Below, one piece after another: positions 1 through 7,066 of a DNA stretch of 64,000 nt. This DNA comes from Murinocardiopsis flavida. Lineage in GTDB: Bacteria; Actinomycetota; Actinomycetes; Streptosporangiales; Streptosporangiaceae. The stretch is from contig NZ_PYGA01000014.1 of NCBI RefSeq assembly GCF_003014485.1, positions 1 to 64,000 on the forward strand. The letters run 5' to 3'. The notes beneath the pieces were generated by a model. It did not search any database, was not told the DNA's origin, and was given only the letters and a program-made list of their open reading frames with translations. The translations under genes were made by a program, and so were the position numbers. Positions within the stretch are counted from its first letter, which is position 1. The number at the start of each line of letters is the position of its first letter.

Positions 1-2
1 GG

Positions 3-77
3 TTCGTCGCCCGCGAGATCTACCGCCATCTACCCCATGTGATCCACACCGCCAAACCGCTTCTACAGACCGCTTGA
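3..77 (+). CDS. C-terminal tail of a truncated protein, possibly an IS110-type transposase
   Basis: An open frame enters from the left window edge and ends at TGA 75-77, giving 24 residues that begin FVAREIYRHL. This basic, helical tail resembles from memory the last residues of IS110-family DEDD transposases, where a similar string closes the protein. No catalytic residue is in the window, so the assignment is tentative. It sits next to a toxin-antitoxin pair, a common setting for mobile DNA. A strong hairpin at 102-132 follows. It could equally be the end of an unrelated gene. Confidence 0.4.
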   Translation, partial: FVAREIYRHLPHVIHTAKPLLQTA

Positions 78-101
78 CGATCTATAGGAGCTTCCCCGGA
101 A

Positions 102-132
102 AGGCCGGCCGCCCCACAAGGGCGGCCGGCCT
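102..132. terminator. Bidirectional hairpin terminator between the truncated gene and vapC
   Basis: Two 13-base arms (102-114 and 120-132) are perfectly complementary around a 5-base loop. The hairpin lies between convergent genes and its right arm touches the vapC stop codon, so it can end transcription from both sides. There is no long T tract, which is usual in GC-rich actinobacteria. Confidence 0.75.
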
Positions 133-530
133 CACCCGGCCGGTGCCGCCGTAGGCAGCCCAAGCCCATCGGCCGCCAAGAGAAGGCGCTTGTCATAAGT
201 GACGAAAGCGGACAACTGAGGGCCGAAGATCGCGTGGGCCGTCGCGAGATGGATCGCGTCCAATGGGCGGAGAAGCGGGTCGTTGTAGCTCGCAGCGGTC
301 GATCTCACGACGTCGTCGATGTCGTACACGCCGATGCGCTGGAGTACAGCCGGAACGGACGCGAGCAGTGAGGGCTCACTCCGCCGTAGCGCACGCGGGA
401 CTTCGACTTCGGAGAGCACGGAGGAGACGAGTGGGACTCCCGACCGCTCGTCCAGCCAATCCGCCAGGGCGTCGCTTTCCGCTTCGGGGCGGATCAGTTT
501 GATCAGTGCGGCTGTGTCGAGGTAGATCAC
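132..530 (-). CDS. vapC: VapC-like PIN-domain toxin (putative ribonuclease)
   Basis: A 132-residue protein, the usual length of a PIN-domain toxin. The acidic residues that bind Mg2+/Mn2+ in this fold are visible: D5 in the opening strand (IYLDTAAL), E41/E43 in SEVEVPRAL, D91 in PLDAIHLATAH and D113 in VTYDKRLL. PIN toxins are metal-dependent endoribonucleases that cut tRNA or rRNA and stop translation when their antitoxin is degraded. The start is GTG 530-528, immediately after the TGA of the upstream antitoxin (533-531), so the two are translationally coupled. The acidic set looks complete, which suggests an active toxin. The target RNA cannot be read from sequence. Confidence 0.85.
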   Translation of the reverse strand: MIYLDTAALIKLIRPEAESDALADWLDERSGVPLVSSVLSEVEVPRALRRSEPSLLASVPAVLQRIGVYDIDDVVRSTAASYNDPLLRPLDAIHLATAHAIFGPQLSAFVTYDKRLLLAADGLGLPTAAPAG

Positions 531-803
531 TCAGTACCGTTCCTCGTCGCGCATTTCGCGGACGAGTGCCCCGGCCTCATCGTTGTCGCGTACGGCTCCG
601 TGCGGACGAGGCATGGGGCCGCTGGCAGTGGGCGCGCGGAACTTGCCCGATGCGTACAGCGCCGCCGTGGGCGCGGGCGAACTCGGCACGATGCGGGCGA
701 TGACGACTCCGCGTTCGGTCAACTCGATCTCCTCGCCGCTCTTCACCTGGGCGAGGACACGAGCCGTCTCCTGGTTGAGGACTCTGACTGACACACTGGA
801 CAT
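531..803 (-). CDS. Phd/YefM-type antitoxin of the vapC pair
   Basis: A 90-residue protein starting MSSVSVRVLNQETARVL, followed by EEIELTERGVVIARIVPS. This is the beta-alpha-beta DNA-binding start of Phd/YefM antitoxins: a residue run ending in a helix, then 'E-L-T-x-R-G-x-x-I-A-x-I-x-P'. The C-terminal third is polar and probably disordered until it wraps the toxin. I chose the ATG at 803, not the one at 821, because a -10-like TACAAT (815-810, minus strand) ends 6 bases before 803, which would give a leaderless mRNA; the 821 ATG would lie upstream of that promoter. It should neutralise VapC and repress the operon through the palindrome at 811-834. Confidence 0.8.
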   Translation of the reverse strand: MSSVSVRVLNQETARVLAQVKSGEEIELTERGVVIARIVPSSPAPTAALYASGKFRAPTASGPMPRPHGAVRDNDEAGALVREMRDEERY

Positions 804-809
804 GAGCCC

Positions 810-834
810 ATTGTAATACATTTATGTAGTACAA
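810..834 (-). promoter_or_regulatory. vapBC promoter with overlapping palindromic operator
   Basis: Positions 811-834 form a 24-base palindrome of two 11-base arms (TTGTAATACAT and its near-exact complement, one mismatch) around TT. The minus-strand -10-like TACAAT lies at 815-810, partly inside the right half-site as read on the minus strand. An antitoxin dimer bound here would block RNA polymerase, the usual autoregulation of type II pairs. I see no good -35 hexamer. Confidence 0.7.
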
Positions 835-895
835 GATCTGCTCGTGACTGCTCGGATACCAATTGCGGCCATGGCGCCGAACGTCCGGGGTCTGT

Positions 896-914
896 GGCAC
901 ACTGGCAGTGTGCC
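896..914. promoter_or_regulatory. 19-base inverted repeat upstream of the cimA leader
   Basis: GGCACACTG (896-904) is repeated as its exact complement at 906-914 around one central base. It lies just before the leader ORF at 922. It could be an operator, or a hairpin ending minus-strand read-through. No regulator can be named from it. Confidence 0.45.
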
Positions 915-921
915 GTCCCAG

Positions 922-951
922 ATGATCATTATCGTGTGGCGCGCCGGCTGA
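922..951 (+). CDS. Ile/Val-rich leader peptide MIIIVWRAG ahead of cimA
   Basis: A nine-codon ORF reads ATG ATC ATT ATC GTG TGG CGC GCC GGC TGA. Three consecutive isoleucine codons and a valine codon directly after the start are what a ribosome-sensing leader for isoleucine-branch biosynthesis would contain. The ORF ends 25 bases before a hairpin with an eight-T tract (977-1004), which itself lies 41 bases before cimA. I see no convincing Shine-Dalgarno sequence, so a leaderless start is possible. The inference is transcription attenuation: charged tRNA-Ile/Val lets the ribosome finish and the terminator form, while starvation stalls it and permits cimA read-through. GCGCGC at 939-944 can pair with 968-973, a candidate alternative stem. 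Confidence 0.65.
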   Translation: MIIIVWRAG

Positions 952-976
952 CCATCGGACCTTGCCAGCGCGCTGA

Positions 977-1004
977 CCTCTCGTGTCCACGAGGGGTTTT
1001 TTTT
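977..1004 (+). terminator. Intrinsic terminator/attenuator in the cimA leader
   Basis: An 8-base stem (977-984 with 989-996, one G-T pair) with a 4-base loop is followed directly by eight Ts (997-1004). A canonical T tract is striking in a GC-rich genome. The site lies between the leader peptide and the cimA start, so it can act as an attenuator. It could instead end a small upstream transcript. Confidence 0.75.
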
Positions 1005-1045
1005 ATGGGCACTGGCAGACCATCCATTCCTCGGGAGTTCCGCTC

Positions 1046-2701
1046 ATGCTGGACGACAGTTTCCACGTCTTCGACACCACCCTCCGCGACGGGGCGCAGC
1101 GCGAGGGCGTCAACCTCACCGTCGCCGACAAGCTCGCCATCGCGAAGCTGCTCGACGAGTTCGGCGTGGGCTTCATCGAGGGCGGCTGGCCCGGCGCCAA
1201 CCCGAAGGACACCGAATTCTTCCAGCGTGCTCGGACCGAGCTTTCGCTGGAGCACGCGCAGCTCACCGCGTTCGGCGCGACCCGCCGACCCGGTGCGAAG
1301 GCCGCCGACGACCCTCAGGTGGCCGCCCTGCGCGAATCGGGTGCGCCGGTCGTCACTCTTGTCGCCAAGAGCGACGACCGGCACGTCCGGAAGGCGTTGC
1401 GCACGACACTGGACGAGAACCTCGCGATGATCACCGACACGGTGCGCCACCTGCGGGAGAACGGCCAGCGCGTGTTCGTCGACCTGGAACACTTCTTCGA
1501 CGGGTACCACTACAACCCCGAGTACGCGCTGAGCGCGGTGCGCGCCGCGGCTGAGGGCGGCGCCTCCGTCGTCGTCCTGTGCGACACCAACGGCGGCATG
1601 CTGCCCGCCGACATCACCCGGGTGGTCACGGCGGTCCGCGCCGAGACCGGCGCCCGCCTCGGGATCCACGCCCAGGACGACAGCGGGTGCGCGGTCGCGA
1701 ACACCATCGCCGCCGTGGACGCCGGGGCCAGCCACGTGCAGTGCACCGCGAACGGCTACGGCGAGCGGGTCGGCAACGCGAACCTCTTCTCCGTGGTCCC
1801 CGCCCTGATCCTCAAGCACGGCCGCGACGCGCTCCCCGAGGGGTGCCTGCGCGAGATGACCCGGGTCTCCCAGGCGATCGCCGAGGTCGTGAACATCGCC
1901 CCGTCCACCCACCAGCCCTACGTCGGGGTCTCGGCGTTCGCGCACAAGGCGGGGCTGCACGCGTCGGCGATCAAGGTCGACCCCGACCTGTACCAGCACA
2001 CCGACCCGGCGCTGTTCGGCAACGACATGCGGATGCTGGTGTCCGACATGGCCGGGCGCGCCTCCATCGAGCTGAAGGCGCGGGAACTGGGGCTGGACCT
2101 CGCCGACGACCGCGAGCTGCTGGGCCGGGTCGTCGACCGGGTCAAGGCCATGGAGCAGTCGGGGTACAGCTTCGAGGCGGCCGACGCATCCTTGGAACTG
2201 CTGCTGCGCGAGGAGCAGGGCGAGTCGGTGCGGTACTTCGAGGTGGAGAGCTGGCGCGTGATCTCCGAGCGGCGAGGCACCACGCGAGCGGAGTCGTCGG
2301 TGCTATCGCGCGAAGCGCCTGGTGCTGCTGCTGCGGAGTCGTCGGTGCCGGCGGTCGAGGCCGTCAGCGAGGCCACGGTGAAGCTGTACGTGAAGGGCGA
2401 GCGGATGATCGCCACCGCCGAGGGCAACGGCCCGGTGAACGCGCTGGACCGCGCCCTGCGCAGCGCGCTGGAGGGCGTGTACTCGGCGCTGGGCAACGTG
2501 GAGCTGACCGATTACAAGGTGCGGATCCTGGAGGGCTCCTCCGGTACCGACGCCATCACCCGGGTGCTCATCGGCAGCGGCGACGGCCGCCGCGACTGGA
2601 CCACGGTGGGTGTCGGGGAGAACGTCATCGACGCCTCGTGGATCGCGCTGGAGCAGGCCGTGAACTACGGCCTGCTGAACCAGGGCTACCCGCGGATCTG
2701 A
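1046..2701 (+). CDS. cimA: (R)-citramalate synthase
   Basis: A 551-residue enzyme that would condense acetyl-CoA with pyruvate to (R)-citramalate, opening the threonine-independent route to isoleucine. The N-terminal DRE-TIM barrel begins FHVFDTTLRDGAQREG; FIEGGWPGANPKD and the metal/substrate strand HAQDDSGCAVAN follow. The C-terminal regulatory domain (from about residue 450) keeps the LeuA-type pattern LEGSSGTDAITRVLI. FIEGGWPG and overall architecture favour the CimA/LeuA-like group over leuA itself. GGGAG at 1033-1037 precedes ATG 1046. The linker around residues 411-440 holds a 16-base direct repeat (2288-2303 and 2333-2348) spaced 45 bases, doubling AESSV. Regulation by the upstream leader ORF and attenuator fits an isoleucine-pathway gene. 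Confidence 0.92.
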   Translation: MLDDSFHVFDTTLRDGAQREGVNLTVADKLAIAKLLDEFGVGFIEGGWPGANPKDTEFFQRARTELSLEHAQLTAFGATRRPGAKAADDPQVAALRESGAPVVTLVAKSDDRHVRKALRTTLDENLAMITDTVRHLRENGQRVFVDLEHFFDGYHYNPEYALSAVRAAAEGGASVVVLCDTNGGMLPADITRVVTAVRAETGARLGIHAQDDSGCAVANTIAAVDAGASHVQCTANGYGERVGNANLFSVVPALILKHGRDALPEGCLREMTRVSQAIAEVVNIAPSTHQPYVGVSAFAHKAGLHASAIKVDPDLYQHTDPALFGNDMRMLVSDMAGRASIELKARELGLDLADDRELLGRVVDRVKAMEQSGYSFEAADASLELLLREEQGESVRYFEVESWRVISERRGTTRAESSVLSREAPGAAAAESSVPAVEAVSEATVKLYVKGERMIATAEGNGPVNALDRALRSALEGVYSALGNVELTDYKVRILEGSSGTDAITRVLIGSGDGRRDWTTVGVGENVIDASWIALEQAVNYGLLNQGYPRI

Positions 2702-2923
2702 GCGGGGCGGGCGCTCCGGCGGACCGGTTCCGAACCCTGCGGGTGCCGACCGCCGGGGTATGGGGTCAGAGCGCCCTTGGCCACAGGAGACCGGGGCAAG
2801 GCTGCCGGGGAGCCTGCGCAGCAGCGACGGCCGAAGCACATCCTGTTCTGGGCTGCAAGGTCGATACCTCAGCAGCCGTTCGAGCCCGGGTACTCCGATG
2901 TCCGGGCCCGGCAGCTCCGGCGC

Positions 2924-3409
2924 TCAGGCCAGGGTGATCTGCCCGCCGTCGACGGCGACCTCCACCTTGGGCAGCGGCTTCTCGGCCGGGCCGCCCGTCA
3001 CGGCGCCGTCGGCGATGGCGAAGCTGCTCTGGTGGCAGGGGCACTTGATCTGCCCGTCGGCGACCTCGTCGACGAGGCAGCCCTTGTGGGTGCATTCGGC
3101 GGAGAACCCGAGGATCGTGCCCTCCTCCGGCTGGGTGACGACGACCTTCTGCGCGGCGAAGACGGCGCCGCCGCCGACGGGGATGTCGGCGACCTGACCG
3201 AGCGCTCCGCCGTCGCCTTCGGGTGCCGAGGAGGAGTCCGACTCCTTCTCCTTCGGCGACGCGTCCTCTCCGCCGTACCCGCCGCCGGCTCCGCCGTTCC
3301 CGCCGCCGCAGGCCGCGAGTGCGCCCGCGAGGGCCCCTCCTCCCGCGATGCCGAGTGCCGCCCTGCGGCTGGCGCACATGAGGGCTCCGGGGATCGGTTC
3401 AACGCTCAT
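2924..3409 (-). CDS. Secreted Rieske [2Fe-2S] lipoprotein
   Basis: A 161-residue protein with a signal sequence carrying an SRR twin-arginine-like start, a hydrophobic stretch and a lipobox ending LAAC, so probably lipid-anchored outside the membrane. A low-complexity Gly/Asp/Ser linker is followed by the Rieske domain with both cluster motifs intact: CTHKGC and CPCHQSSF, giving two Cys and two His ligands. It lacks the membrane segments of a QcrA subunit of the bc complex, so it is more likely a small standalone electron carrier; its partner is unknown. ATG 3409 is preceded by GAGGAG at good spacing. It is convergent with cimA and divergent from the ugp genes. Confidence 0.88.
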   Translation of the reverse strand: MSVEPIPGALMCASRRAALGIAGGGALAGALAACGGGNGGAGGGYGGEDASPKEKESDSSSAPEGDGGALGQVADIPVGGGAVFAAQKVVVTQPEEGTILGFSAECTHKGCLVDEVADGQIKCPCHQSSFAIADGAVTGGPAEKPLPKVEVAVDGGQITLA

Positions 3410-3642
3410 CGCATCTCCTCGTAGTCGGGTGTGCGGCATCGTATCCGGGGGCACCCGAAAACACGGCGAAAGCGGGGCCGCGCGGCCCCGCCGACCCCCC
3501 GTGCGCAGGAATACTGCGTCCCTGATTCCGTATCCGTAACTTTCCACCCTCAAGTGTTCACCTGCCATTCCCCCGAATGTCGCCATATGGTCAACTGTGC
3601 TCTGCCTCATGTTCCGGGGCCTTGCACAAAAGGCGGTGGTGA

Positions 3643-4590
3643 GTGACGTCCTCGGTCGACGCCGGCAGGAGCGCCCCTGGTGAGGGGCCGCAACGGGCCG
3701 CGGGCAACCGGCGCAAATGGACCGGTGAGCACACACTGGCGTGGGCCTTCCTCGCCCCGTCGGTGCTGGTGTTCGCCGTTTTCCTGATCTACCCGCTGCT
3801 GTACACCGTGTACTTGAGCATGCACGGCAACGACATCGTCGGGAACCCGTCCACCTTCGTCGGGCTGGACCAGTTCGCCGAGATGATGACCCCCGAGTTC
3901 GCCAAGATCTTCGCGAACACGCTCCTCTTCACAGTGGGCACGGTCGCGCCGGGGGTCGCGGGGGCGCTGCTCATCGTCCTGCTCCTGGAGGCCCGCATCC
4001 GCGGCCGCAGGGTGTTCCGGACCGGGTTCGCGCTGCCGTTCGCGTTCTCGGTCGCCAGCGCCTCCGTGGTGTTCTCGGTGTTCTACAACCCCGCGAGCGG
4101 CGTGCTGAACGGGATCCTCTACCGGTTCGACCTGCCGCCGGTCGAGTGGCTCACCTCGCAGGACCTCGCCATGTGGTCCATCATCCTGACCACGGTGTGG
4201 ATGAACCTCGGCTACGGGGTGCTCGTGCTCTCGGCGGGGCTCGGCGCGATCCAGCCCGACATCATCGAGGCGGCCCGGATCGACGGCGCCACCGGGCACC
4301 GGCTGTCCTGGCACATCCTGGTGCCGCTGCTTGGGCCGCAGCTCTTCTTCCTGATCGTGCTGTCGACGATCAACGCCTTGCAGGGGTTCGGCCAGATCCA
4401 CATCCTCACCAAGGGCGGACCGGCCGACGAGACCACGACGCTCGTCTACTCGATCTACCAGGAGGCGTTCGCCACCGGGTCGGCGAACTTCGGCGGCGCG
4501 AGTGCCCAGGCGCTGGTGCTGTTCCTGATCGTGCTGGTGTGCACCGCCGTGCAGTTCGGTGTCATCGAGCGGAAGGTGCACTACTCGTGA
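3643..4590 (+). CDS. ugpA: ABC sugar/glycerol-3-phosphate transporter permease, UgpA/MalF type
   Basis: A 315-residue inner-membrane permease with six predicted hydrophobic segments, the first in AWAFLAPSVLVFAVFLIYPLLY. The EAA loop that docks the ATPase is visible as EAARIDGATGHRLSWHILVP. Start GTG 3643 is preceded by AAAGGCGG. The downstream permease overlaps its stop codon (GTG 4587 within CGTGA), indicating coupling. The binding protein two genes on resembles UgpB closely, so the substrate is probably sn-glycerol-3-phosphate or a glycerophosphodiester. No ATPase is encoded in the cluster. Confidence 0.88.
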   Translation: MTSSVDAGRSAPGEGPQRAAGNRRKWTGEHTLAWAFLAPSVLVFAVFLIYPLLYTVYLSMHGNDIVGNPSTFVGLDQFAEMMTPEFAKIFANTLLFTVGTVAPGVAGALLIVLLLEARIRGRRVFRTGFALPFAFSVASASVVFSVFYNPASGVLNGILYRFDLPPVEWLTSQDLAMWSIILTTVWMNLGYGVLVLSAGLGAIQPDIIEAARIDGATGHRLSWHILVPLLGPQLFFLIVLSTINALQGFGQIHILTKGGPADETTTLVYSIYQEAFATGSANFGGASAQALVLFLIVLVCTAVQFGVIERKVHYS

Positions 4591-5480
4591 GCACTGTCGA
4601 GACCGGCGAGCCGAAGGCGACCGGCGGTGCGGCACGGCCGCGCAGGCGCCGGCGCCGCACACCGGCGGAGACCGCAGGGCTGGTGTGCGTGTACGCGCTG
4701 CTGGCGGTGCTCATCGTGCCGGTGCTGTTCCCGCTGTACTACGCCGCCGTGGGCACCTTCATGTCGGTGCGGGAGCTGGCGACGTTCCCGCCGAAGCTCA
4801 TCCCGGGCGGCTTCACCTTCGACAACCTCGTGAACGTCAACGGCGCCATCAACCTGGACCGGCTGTACCTCAACTCGGTCATCATGGCCGGGGTCATCAC
4901 CGTCTCGCAGCTCGCGACGTCGGTCCTCGCCGCGTACGCGTTCGTCTTCCTGCCCCTGCGCCGACGCGGCGTGGTCTTCGCGCTGTTCCTGTCGACCCTG
5001 ATGATCCCGCACGAGGCGACGTTCATCCCGAACTACCTGATGATCTCCGGGTGGGGGCTCGACAACACCTACCCCGGGCTGGTGATGCCGTTCCTCGCCG
5101 CCGCCTTCGGGACCTTCCTGCTGCGGCAGTCGTTCAAGCAGTTCCCCCGCGAGCTGCGCGACGCCGCGATGATGGACGGGATGGGCCACCTGCGCTTCAT
5201 CACCCGGATCCTGGTCCCGCTGAGCAAGCCCACCCTCATGGCCGTCTCCCTGTACGTGTTCCTGACCACGTGGAACATGTACTTCTGGCCCCTGATCATC
5301 ACCGACCACCCCGATATGCGCACGCTCCAGATCGGGTTGAACAGCCTGAAGAGCGCCGAGTTCGCCAACCCCGGCCTGATCCTGGCCGGCGCCTTCGTCT
5401 CGGTGATCCCGACACTTCTGCTGGTGATCTTCGGACAGCGCTTCATCGTCCGCGGACTCACCGCAGGCGCCGTGAAATAG
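4587..5480 (+). CDS. ugpE: ABC transporter permease, UgpE/MalG type
   Basis: A 297-residue second permease of the importer. After a basic cytoplasmic start come six hydrophobic segments and the EAA-like loop ELRDAAMMDGMGHLRFITRILVP. The family signature near the C terminus (TTWNMYFWPLII) is present. The start GTG overlaps the ugpA stop by four bases. It would pair with UgpA to form the channel energised by two ATPase subunits encoded elsewhere. Confidence 0.88.
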   Translation: MSTVETGEPKATGGAARPRRRRRRTPAETAGLVCVYALLAVLIVPVLFPLYYAAVGTFMSVRELATFPPKLIPGGFTFDNLVNVNGAINLDRLYLNSVIMAGVITVSQLATSVLAAYAFVFLPLRRRGVVFALFLSTLMIPHEATFIPNYLMISGWGLDNTYPGLVMPFLAAAFGTFLLRQSFKQFPRELRDAAMMDGMGHLRFITRILVPLSKPTLMAVSLYVFLTTWNMYFWPLIITDHPDMRTLQIGLNSLKSAEFANPGLILAGAFVSVIPTLLLVIFGQRFIVRGLTAGAVK

Positions 5481-5521
5481 GACTCCCCCCGCTGGCACCC
5501 CCATGAAAGGCCGGAGCGCTC

Positions 5522-6943
5522 ATGACCACGAATCCGATCGATCGCGCGAGCAGGAACCGCCGGAGGCGCACCGCGCTCCTGGCGGGCGCGGTCGGGCTCA
5601 CCCTGACCGCGAGCGCCTGCGGCGGCGGTGGCGCCGGTGACGGCGGCGACCTCACCGCACCGGGGGCCGACGTGCTGAAGGACCACGACGGCGTGGTCGA
5701 GGTCGAGTTCTGGCACAGCATGGAGACGACCAACGGCAAGGTGCTCGAAGCGCTCATCGACGAGTTCAACAAGGAGAACGAGGGCAAGATCAAGGTCAAC
5801 CCCTCGTTCCAGGGCATCTACGACGACACCCTCGCCAAGTACCGGGGCGCCGTCCAGAAGGGCGACACCCCCGAACTGGTGCAGATCTACGACATCGGCA
5901 CCCGGTTCATGATCGACGCGAAGCAGGCGATCCCCGCGCAGTCGTTCGTCGACAAGGACAAGTACGACGACTCGAAGCTCGAAGAAGGGCTGCGCAACTA
6001 CTACACGGTCGACGGCGAGCTCCAGGCGTTCCCGTTCAACTCCTCGACCCCGCTGCTCTACATCAACAAGGACGCCTTCAAGAAGGCGGGCCTCGACCCG
6101 GAGAAGCCGCCGAAGACCCTCGAAGAGGTGCGGGAGTACTCCGAGAAGCTGACGGAGAAGGACGGGTCGAAGGTCGAGCAGTACGGCCTGGGCGCGGCCA
6201 TGTACGGCTGGTTCATCGAGCAGTTCAAGGCAAGGGCCGGCGAGTCGTACTGCAACAAGGGCAACGGCCGCGAGGGCCTCGCCACCGAGGTGACCTACGA
6301 CGAGGGCACCGCAGTCGAGGTCGTCGACTGGTGGAAGGGCATGCTCGATGACGGGTACGCGGTGAACGTCGGCCGCAAGACCGAGGATTCCCAGGCCGCG
6401 TTCAACAGCGGGCGGGCCGCCATGACGCTCGACTCCACCAGCGCACTCGGCGCCATCCTCGACCAGGCCGATTTCGAGGTGGGCACCGGCTACTTCCCGC
6501 TCGCCAACGACGGCGACCCGGGCGGCTCGATCATCGGCGGCGCCTCGCTGTGGATCAACGGTCCCGGCCACGAGCAGGTCGAGCAGCGCGCCTCGTGGGA
6601 GTTCGTGAAGTTCCTGCTCTCCCCGGAGGCCCAGTCGAAGTGGCACGCCGGCACCGGCTACCTCTCGGTGAACACCGACGGCTACGAGCAGCCGGAGGCG
6701 AAGGAGCAGACCGAGAAGTTCCCGCAGTCCACCACGGCGCTGGACCAGCTGCGCGAGACCAAGCCCAATGAGGCGACCGCCGGGTGCCTGCTCGGGGTCA
6801 TGAGCGAGGGCCGCATGGCCAACGAAGAGGGCTGGGAGCGGGCCGTGACCGCCGATGGCGCCGACCCGCAGGAGGAGCTGACCAAGTCGGCGAAGAAGAT
6901 GCAGGGGTCGATCGCCAAGTACAACGAGTCGATCGACAACTGA
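5522..6943 (+). CDS. ugpB: Glycerol-3-phosphate-type ABC substrate-binding lipoprotein
   Basis: A 473-residue extracytoplasmic binding protein. A basic start and hydrophobic segment end at a lipobox-like ASAC, so it is lipid-anchored. From about residue 60 it follows E. coli UgpB by recall: FWHSMETTNG, LVQIYDIGTRFM, PFNSSTPLLYINKDAFKKAG, VGRKTEDSQAAFNSG, IIGGASLW and a W-H-x-x-T-G-Y stretch. These are the segments that line the UgpB pocket, so sn-glycerol-3-phosphate or a related phosphodiester is the best guess. ATG 5522 follows AAAGG. The permeases are 41 bases upstream and a strong hairpin at 6949-6985 closes the operon. Confidence 0.88.
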   Translation: MTTNPIDRASRNRRRRTALLAGAVGLTLTASACGGGGAGDGGDLTAPGADVLKDHDGVVEVEFWHSMETTNGKVLEALIDEFNKENEGKIKVNPSFQGIYDDTLAKYRGAVQKGDTPELVQIYDIGTRFMIDAKQAIPAQSFVDKDKYDDSKLEEGLRNYYTVDGELQAFPFNSSTPLLYINKDAFKKAGLDPEKPPKTLEEVREYSEKLTEKDGSKVEQYGLGAAMYGWFIEQFKARAGESYCNKGNGREGLATEVTYDEGTAVEVVDWWKGMLDDGYAVNVGRKTEDSQAAFNSGRAAMTLDSTSALGAILDQADFEVGTGYFPLANDGDPGGSIIGGASLWINGPGHEQVEQRASWEFVKFLLSPEAQSKWHAGTGYLSVNTDGYEQPEAKEQTEKFPQSTTALDQLRETKPNEATAGCLLGVMSEGRMANEEGWERAVTADGADPQEELTKSAKKMQGSIAKYNESIDN

Positions 6944-6948
6944 TCCCC

Positions 6949-6985
6949 GGACGTCCGCGCACTCACGCCGGGTGCGCGGACGTCC
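6949..6985 (+). terminator. Terminator of the ugpAEB operon
   Basis: Two 13-base arms (6949-6961 and 6973-6985) are perfectly complementary around an 11-base loop, six bases after the ugpB stop codon. No T tract follows, typical for actinobacterial terminators. Confidence 0.8.
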
Positions 6986-7066
6986 CCATGCCGGCGCCCG
7001 CCGGCGGACCCCCGCCCGGCATCCCCCAGCCAGCGCCCTGAGCCGCGGGTTCCGCGCAACAGTCGC

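Noticed and set aside
132-821. Part of a defence island or prophage
   Set aside because: Only the toxin-antitoxin pair is present; the next genes are core metabolism, with no phage or restriction genes.
1046-2701. 2-isopropylmalate or homocitrate synthase
   Set aside because: FIEGGWPG and domain order fit the citramalate-synthase group, and the Ile-rich leader fits the isoleucine route.
2702-2923. Riboswitch or gene between cimA and the Rieske gene
   Set aside because: It lies between convergent genes, so no leader is expected; I see only a weak stem near 2884-2910.
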